Source: Breoghania sp037026715 (GTDB lineage: Bacteria > Pseudomonadota > Alphaproteobacteria > Rhizobiales > Stappiaceae). From it: 64,000 nt of DNA. The position numbers were made by a program, and so were the translations under genes. Numbering within the stretch: the first letter of the stretch is position 1; every line of letters begins with the position of its first letter. Shown here in pieces: positions 59,653 to 64,000 of this stretch. The notes under the pieces are model-generated. The model searched no databases, was not told where the DNA came from, and saw only the letters and a program-made list of their open reading frames with translations. The stretch is taken from the NCBI RefSeq assembly GCF_037026715.1, contig NZ_JBANCG010000004.1, positions 248,001 through 312,000 on the forward strand. The letters run 5' to 3'.

Positions 59653-59733
59653 AGGTTTCCCACGTTCCGGTCTTTGACGAAAGAGGGTTCGCCGGCTCTG
59701 ATGGGCCCGCCAGACACTGAGAAAGGCGGCGGA

Positions 59734-60840
59734 ATGGATGCGATCGTTCTGGGCGGCGGGCTTATGGGCACGGCCTCGGCCTTCTTCCTTGCCCGACGGG
59801 GCATCCGCACCACGCTGATCGAGCGCAACCGCATCGGAACGGGGGCCACGGTCGCCTCCTTCGGCAATATCCGCCGCAGCGGCCGCTACCTGCCGCAACT
59901 GCCGCTCGCCCACCGCTCGCTTGCGCTGTGGAACCGCGCCGAGGCTCTTCTGGGCCGCGACGTGGAATTCCGTGCCACAGGTCACCTGCGACTGATCTTC
60001 GACGCGGACGGGCTCGACCTGATGCGCCGCTATGCCGAGGACGCACGCCCCTGGGGGCTCGATCTGGAGGAGCTGGGGCCGGCCGACATACGCCGCCGGT
60101 TTCCCGGTCTCGGTCCCGAGGCGATCGCCGCCTCCTTCTCGCCCGACGACGGCTCGGCCAATCCCCGGCTGGTGTCGCCGGCCTTCGCCGAGGCCGCGGC
60201 GCGCGCCGGGGCGCGCATCCTCGAAGAGACGCCGGTGACGTCGATCCGCCGGACGCCTTCCGGCTTCGCGCTGGAGACCGACGGGGGTCTTATCGAGGGC
60301 GATGTCCTGCTCAATTGCGCCGGTGCCTGGGGCAAGGCGGTGGCGGCCTCCTTCGGCGAGGATGTTCCGCTCGCGACCTTCGGCCCGCAGATGGCGGTGA
60401 CCGAGCCCCTGCCGCACCGCATCCACCCAGTGGTCGGGGTCTGGTCGAGCGCGCATGGCGCCTATCTGCGTCAGGTGGAGCGTGGCAACGTGGTGTTCGG
60501 AGGCGTGGTGGCGCGCGTCCCCGTCGATCCCGTGCCCGGCCACGCCCGTCCCGATCCGGGGCGTCTTCCGGCACAGTTGAGGCAGATCGTCAGGCTGGTG
60601 CCGGCGCTGCGCGATGTCGCTGTGATCCGGCAATGGTCAGGCTGCGAGGGCTATGTGGAGGACATGCTGCCGGTGATGGGGCCATCGGCCGCCATCGCCG
60701 GGCTCTTCCATGCCTTCGGCTTCAGCGGCCACGGTTTCCAGCTCGGCCCCGGGGTGGGCGATGCGATGGCCGAGCTCATCGCCACGGGCGCGTGCGAGAC
60801 GCCGCTTGAGCCCTTTCACATCGCGCGCTTTGCCTCATGA
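59734..60840 (+). CDS. FAD-dependent amine/D-amino acid oxidoreductase (DAO family, opine oxidase beta-like)
   Basis: A 368-residue DAO-fold flavoprotein. It has FAD motif MDAIVLGGGLMGTASAFFLARRG at the very start, which fixes the start at 59734 (GAAAGG upstream). It continues with GATVASFGNIRRSGRY (FAD attachment-side loop) and ends with GHGFQLGPGVGDAMAELI. It is divergent from LysR and is the likely beta subunit of the alpha/2Fe-2S enzyme encoded in the hyu operon. It converges with the next flavoprotein gene, with only two bases between stops. Confidence 0.87.
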   Translation: MDAIVLGGGLMGTASAFFLARRGIRTTLIERNRIGTGATVASFGNIRRSGRYLPQLPLAHRSLALWNRAEALLGRDVEFRATGHLRLIFDADGLDLMRRYAEDARPWGLDLEELGPADIRRRFPGLGPEAIAASFSPDDGSANPRLVSPAFAEAAARAGARILEETPVTSIRRTPSGFALETDGGLIEGDVLLNCAGAWGKAVAASFGEDVPLATFGPQMAVTEPLPHRIHPVVGVWSSAHGAYLRQVERGNVVFGGVVARVPVDPVPGHARPDPGRLPAQLRQIVRLVPALRDVAVIRQWSGCEGYVEDMLPVMGPSAAIAGLFHAFGFSGHGFQLGPGVGDAMAELIATGACETPLEPFHIARFAS

Positions 60841-60842
60841 GA

Positions 60843-62168
60843 TCAGAATTTCGCCACCTTGCCCCATTGGCTCTCGTCGAACCTCGACAGCTTATACTGG
60901 CGCGTCTCGGTGATGGGCGTGCGCCCCAGCAGCATGTCCGCCACCAGATGGCCGACGCCCGGACCGATGCCGAACCCGTGGCCGGAGAGCCCCGCCGCGA
61001 TCGCCAGCCCGCGAATGCCGATATCGGCATCGATCACCGGAACGCCGTCGGGGGTGCTGTCGATGTAGCCCGCCCATTCGGCCTGAACCGGCACCTGCGC
61101 CAGCGAGGGCAGCAGAGTACGCGCACGGCGCAGCGTTTCCGCCACCAGTCGGGCGGAGGGACGCGGATCGAGAATGCGGGTCCGCTCCATCGGCGTGGGC
61201 CGGTCGAGCGCCCATTTTCTGCGCGTTTCGAACCCGGCCTGCCAGGCCTGAGCGCCGCCGGGGGTCAGCGCCCGCCAGCGCTTGGCGAGCATGGGCAGGA
61301 ATTTCGGCGCCCCGAACAGCATGCCGGGCGTGGGATCGACATGGGCGCGGCCCGATATCGCCAGCGTGAGCCCGCCATCGCCCCGGCGCGTGACCGAGAC
61401 GGCGGCCGTGTGCAGCGCGGGCGGGATATCGTCGGCACCGGGCGCGAGCGACAGGATGGAGCTGCGCACCGAGGACTGGGGAAGGGACACGCCGATCTGG
61501 TGAAGAAAGCTCGCCGCCCAGGCGCCGCCGGCCATCACCACCGAAGAGGTGCGGATCGTGCCATGTTCGGTGACGACGCCGCAGACCGCGCCGCCGGCCG
61601 TTTCCAGACCGCGCGCGGCGCAATTCTGGATAACCCGGCCGCCGTGTTTCTCCACCGCCTGCGCGATCAGCGGCGCGGCGCTGGCGGGATCGGCGATGCC
61701 GTCGCTGGCGCTCCAGACCCCGCCCTGCCAGGTCTGCTGCGTCTTCGCACCGCGTTCGCTGGCTTCCGCGGCGCTCAGCATGCGCGTGTCGACGCCTTCG
61801 CTGCGGGCAAAGCGTCCCCATTGCGCCCAACCCTCGATTTCCGCCTCGTCATTGGAGAGATAGAGCAGGCCGCAGCGCTGAAAGCCGAGACCGGGACCGA
61901 TATCGGCGGCCATCTCCTCCCAAAGAGACAAGCTGCGCGTGGCCAGGGGCAATTCGCGCGCGTCCCGGTTCTGCTGCCGGCACCAGCCCCAGTTCCGGCT
62001 GGACTGCTCCGCCCCGACCCGACCCTTTTCCACAAGAACGACCCGCTGGCCGGCTCGCGCCAGCCAGTAGGCGGCGCTCACGCCGACGATGCCGGCGCCG
62101 ATGACGACGCAATCGGCCTCGGCCGGCGGCTGGGGGGCGGTTTCGATGTGGAACAGGGGAGCGGACAT
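60843..62168 (-). CDS. FAD-dependent oxidoreductase (DAO family), second copy
   Basis: A 441-residue DAO-fold flavoprotein with CVVIGAGIVGVSAAYWLARAG, VGAEQSSRNWGWCRQQNRDARELPL and a C-terminal AAGLSGHGFGIGPGVGHLV. The NWGWCRQQ.RD..E.PL stretch is characteristic of a subgroup of bacterial amino acid or polyamine dehydrogenases. GGAGAAGTCC precedes the ATG at 62168. It is divergent from an Lrp/AsnC regulator, a usual arrangement for amino acid catabolism. Confidence 0.87.
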   Translation of the reverse strand: MSAPLFHIETAPQPPAEADCVVIGAGIVGVSAAYWLARAGQRVVLVEKGRVGAEQSSRNWGWCRQQNRDARELPLATRSLSLWEEMAADIGPGLGFQRCGLLYLSNDEAEIEGWAQWGRFARSEGVDTRMLSAAEASERGAKTQQTWQGGVWSASDGIADPASAAPLIAQAVEKHGGRVIQNCAARGLETAGGAVCGVVTEHGTIRTSSVVMAGGAWAASFLHQIGVSLPQSSVRSSILSLAPGADDIPPALHTAAVSVTRRGDGGLTLAISGRAHVDPTPGMLFGAPKFLPMLAKRWRALTPGGAQAWQAGFETRRKWALDRPTPMERTRILDPRPSARLVAETLRRARTLLPSLAQVPVQAEWAGYIDSTPDGVPVIDADIGIRGLAIAAGLSGHGFGIGPGVGHLVADMLLGRTPITETRQYKLSRFDESQWGKVAKF

Positions 62169-62244
62169 GGACTTCTCCGGGCTTTTTCGGGAGCCTATCG
62201 CATGCCCGGCAGCCGCTTCTGCCGGATGGCGTGCGTCAGACGGC

Positions 62245-62258
62245 ATTTGATGTCAAAT
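62245..62258. promoter_or_regulatory. Palindrome in the divergent Lrp/flavoprotein promoter
   Basis: ATTTGA-TG-TCAAAT is a perfect 6+6 palindrome in the 159-bp divergent gap, 70 bp upstream of the Lrp-type gene. It is followed by TTGACT (62263-62268), which could be a -35 box, but no -10 at proper spacing was found. A Lrp/AsnC binding site is the natural reading. Confidence 0.45.
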
Positions 62259-62327
62259 CGAGTTGACTTTGCCGGCACGTCCGCCTTTCACAAAGGGCAT
62301 AGTGTGTCGCGCTGAAGGACCAATAGG

Positions 62328-62822
62328 ATGATCAGTAGCCTGAAACTGGACCGGATCGACGTCAGGATCCTCGCGGAGCTGCAGCGCAACGGCCGTATCA
62401 CCAACGTCGAGCTGGCGGAATTGGTGAACTTGTCTCCGTCGCCCTGTCTCATGCGCGTGAAAAAGTTGCAGCAGGCCGGCTACATCACCGGCTATACGGC
62501 CCAGATCGACGTGGCGAAACTGGGGGAGACGCTCACGGTCTTTACCGAGTTCACCCTGAAGAACCACCGCCAGATCGACTTCGCCCGCTTTCAGGACGCA
62601 CTGAAGAACGTCGACAGCTGTGTCGAGTGCCATCTCGTTTCGGGCGGCTACGACTATCTGAGCAAGTTCGTGACCTCGGGCATTGCCGATTACCAGATGA
62701 TCATCGAAGGTCTCATCGACCGCGATATCGGCATCGACAAGTATTTCAGCTTCGTCGTGATGAAGACGCCCTTCGTGAAGACCCAGATCCCCCTGACCCG
62801 CCTCTTCGCGGACAGGGTTTAG
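62328..62822 (+). CDS. Lrp/AsnC-family transcriptional regulator
   Basis: A 164-residue feast/famine regulator. The N-terminal helix-turn-helix is LAELQRNGRITNVELAELVNLSPSPCLMRVKKLQQAGYI. The C-terminal RAM domain follows from about residue 70 (FTEFTLKNH, VECHLVSGGYDYLSKFV). ATG at 62328. Divergent from the flavoprotein at 60843-62168, it probably controls that gene in response to its amino acid. Confidence 0.93.
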   Translation: MISSLKLDRIDVRILAELQRNGRITNVELAELVNLSPSPCLMRVKKLQQAGYITGYTAQIDVAKLGETLTVFTEFTLKNHRQIDFARFQDALKNVDSCVECHLVSGGYDYLSKFVTSGIADYQMIIEGLIDRDIGIDKYFSFVVMKTPFVKTQIPLTRLFADRV

Positions 62823-62900
62823 GAGGCTTCATGGAATTGCGGAGCCGGCTCACACCCCATGCTTCGGGGCGTGCGTCAATGCGGGTGCCTCAATCCTTTC

Positions 62901-63000
62901 CGTCGTCATTGCTCGGCGAAGTCCGGGCAATCCGTTGCGGATGGCCGCATACGAGGCACGCGCTGGATCACCCGGACTTCGCCGGGCAATGACGGTGGAG
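62901..63000. repeat. Palindromic dispersed repeat, copy 2
   Basis: The sequence begins CGTCGTCATTGCTCGGCGAAGTCCGGGCAATCC-like and ends CGCTGGATCACCCGGAC..GCCGGGCAATGACGGTGGAG. It belongs to the same family as the repeat at 40847-40942, with both outer arms conserved and the centre diverged. It fills most of the gap between the Lrp gene and the ABC transporter gene. Confidence 0.7.
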
Positions 63001-63093
63001 AGGGAAAGGGCGAGGGGGTTGCGCCGTTTCCGGTCAGACTTTCCGCCCTCTTTCCACGGGAGCAGTATCGAGGACATGCTCGGAAAACCGGCC

Positions 63094-64000
63094 TCAGCGG
63101 TGCGAGAAGGCCGCGACCAGTTCCGGGTCCTGTTCCAGGCTTGTCAGCCAGTCGGGATCGAGCTGGGGAACGGAAGAAATCAGCAGCTTGGAATAGGGGT
63201 GTTGCGCGTCGCTCGACATGCGGGCCGCCGGCAGCGCTTCCACCACCGCCCCCTTGTACATCACCAGAACGTCGTCGCAGATCGCCTCGACCGTCGACAG
63301 GTCATGGCTGATGAACATGTAGCTCAGATTGAGCTCGTTCTGCAGGTCCCGCATGAGTTCCAGGATCGCGGCCGCGACGACCGTATCCAGCGCCGAGGTG
63401 ATCTCGTCGCACAGGATCAGGACCGGATCGGCGGCGAGCGCGCGTGCCAGATTGATCCGTTGCTTCTGCCCTCCCGACAGCTCCCGCGGCAACCTGTGCC
63501 GAAGCCCCTTGGGAAGATGGACCATGTCGAGCAGTTCGTTGACCCGTCTGTCGCGCTCCGCTCCCTTGAGGCCATGATAGAAGGTGAGCGGGCGGGCCAG
63601 GATCGTTCCCACCGACTGGGCCGGATTGAGCGCCGTATCGGCGAGCTGGAAGACGATCTGCGCGCGCTGCAGCTGTCGCTTCGTCCGGTTCTGCAGGTCG
63701 GGCGCGAGTTCGTGTCCCTCAAACAGCACGGACCCGCGATAGGCCGGCAGGATGCCCGCGATCGCCCTGGCGAGCGTTGACTTGCCGGAACCGCTTTCGC
63801 CGATGACACCGAGGTTGCGCCCGGGCTTCAGCGTGAAGCTTACGTCCTGGAGCACCTTGACGGTCGGCTCGCTGTTTTCCACGCGGCCATAGCCGGCGTG
63901 AAGACCGATGACCTCAAGCAGCGGATGGTCGATATCCCGACCGCGCACCGCCACCGGCGTGTGCTTCACCGGCTCGAAGGCCGCCAGCAATTCACGGGTA
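63094..64000 (-). CDS. Dipeptide/oligopeptide-type ABC transporter ATPase, tandem fusion, 3' part
   Basis: The frame is open to the window edge, so the gene starts outside. The visible residues at the edge read TRELLAAFEPVK, the typical end of a first DppD-type ATPase, followed by a complete second ATPase. The latter has Walker A GESGSGKST, Q-loop IVFQLADTALNP, signature LSGGQKQRINLARAL, Walker B LILCDEITSALD, and the C-terminal HPYSKLLISSVP of the Opp/Dpp family. The gene is therefore a DppD-DppF-like fusion that energises import of peptides, or of related solutes such as opines. Permeases are expected beyond the window. Confidence 0.9.
   Translation of the reverse strand, partial: TRELLAAFEPVKHTPVAVRGRDIDHPLLEVIGLHAGYGRVENSEPTVKVLQDVSFTLKPGRNLGVIGESGSGKSTLARAIAGILPAYRGSVLFEGHELAPDLQNRTKRQLQRAQIVFQLADTALNPAQSVGTILARPLTFYHGLKGAERDRRVNELLDMVHLPKGLRHRLPRELSGGQKQRINLARALAADPVLILCDEITSALDTVVAAAILELMRDLQNELNLSYMFISHDLSTVEAICDDVLVMYKGAVVEALPAARMSSDAQHPYSKLLISSVPQLDPDWLTSLEQDPELVAAFSHR

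Overview
This is a GC-rich (roughly two thirds G+C by eye) chromosomal window from a metabolically versatile bacterium, most likely an alphaproteobacterium of the Hyphomicrobiales/Rhodobacterales type. The evidence is the dense same-strand operons, the TRAP and MocR families, the octopine-oxidase-like dehydrogenase subunits, and palindromic intergenic repeats of a kind I associate with that class. I see no rRNA, tRNA, CRISPR array, insertion sequence or phage gene.

Layout. 1-487: end of an ECF/nickel-type ABC ATPase. 522-7294: a mevalonate-catabolism set (HMG-CoA lyase, class II HMG-CoA reductase, TRAP transporter) with a divergent MocR regulator, then a cupin (7342-7737). 7751-31273: one minus-strand array of 19 genes, many joined by ATGA overlaps. 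Read 5'->3' on the minus strand it encodes a six-subunit energy-converting [NiFe] hydrogenase in exactly the order cooM-K-L-X-U-H, a 2[4Fe-4S] ferredoxin, XdhC, a molybdenum aldehyde oxidoreductase closely resembling Desulfovibrio gigas Mop, and a flavin/Fe-S dicluster oxidoreductase. It continues with a set of poorly understood partners (rubredoxin-like protein, methyltransferase, C-GCAxxG-C-C-type protein, NTP transferase-HD fusion, radical SAM protein with a 13-residue Cys-Cys repeat, CoA-ligase-HAD fusion), an unusual GAF-PAS-CRP regulator, and the nickel chaperones HypB and HypA. My reading is an aldehyde-oxidising, H2-evolving, ion-pumping system. It resembles the CO-oxidising Coo system with the CO dehydrogenase replaced by a Mo hydroxylase. 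No CO dehydrogenase gene is present in the window.

31832-38935 is a plus-strand membrane-lipid operon: sugar-nucleotide epimerase, membrane protein, cNMP-CPBP fusion, fatty-acid desaturase, cyclopropane synthase, MGDG-synthase-like glycosyltransferase and diacylglycerol kinase-like protein. A convergent DGDG-synthase-like glycosyltransferase (39143-40330) follows, so the region could build plant-type galactolipids. 40410-48666 holds a Nif11-like small protein, an AraC regulator, a FecR-domain protein next to a TPR/beta-barrel protein (type XI secretion-like pair), and a SulP-STAS-cNMP transporter.

48769-62822 is a catabolic region. A seven-gene minus-strand operon (hydantoinase A/B, a 2Fe-2S protein, an octopine-oxidase-alpha-like flavoprotein, an aldehyde dehydrogenase, a tartrate/malate-type dehydrogenase, a succinate-semialdehyde dehydrogenase) sits below a LysR gene. 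Divergent and convergent D-amino-acid-oxidase-like flavoproteins and an Lrp/AsnC regulator complete it. The window ends inside a fused dipeptide/oligopeptide ABC ATPase (63094-64000).

All assignments come from reading translated sequence and remembered family features. No database search was run.
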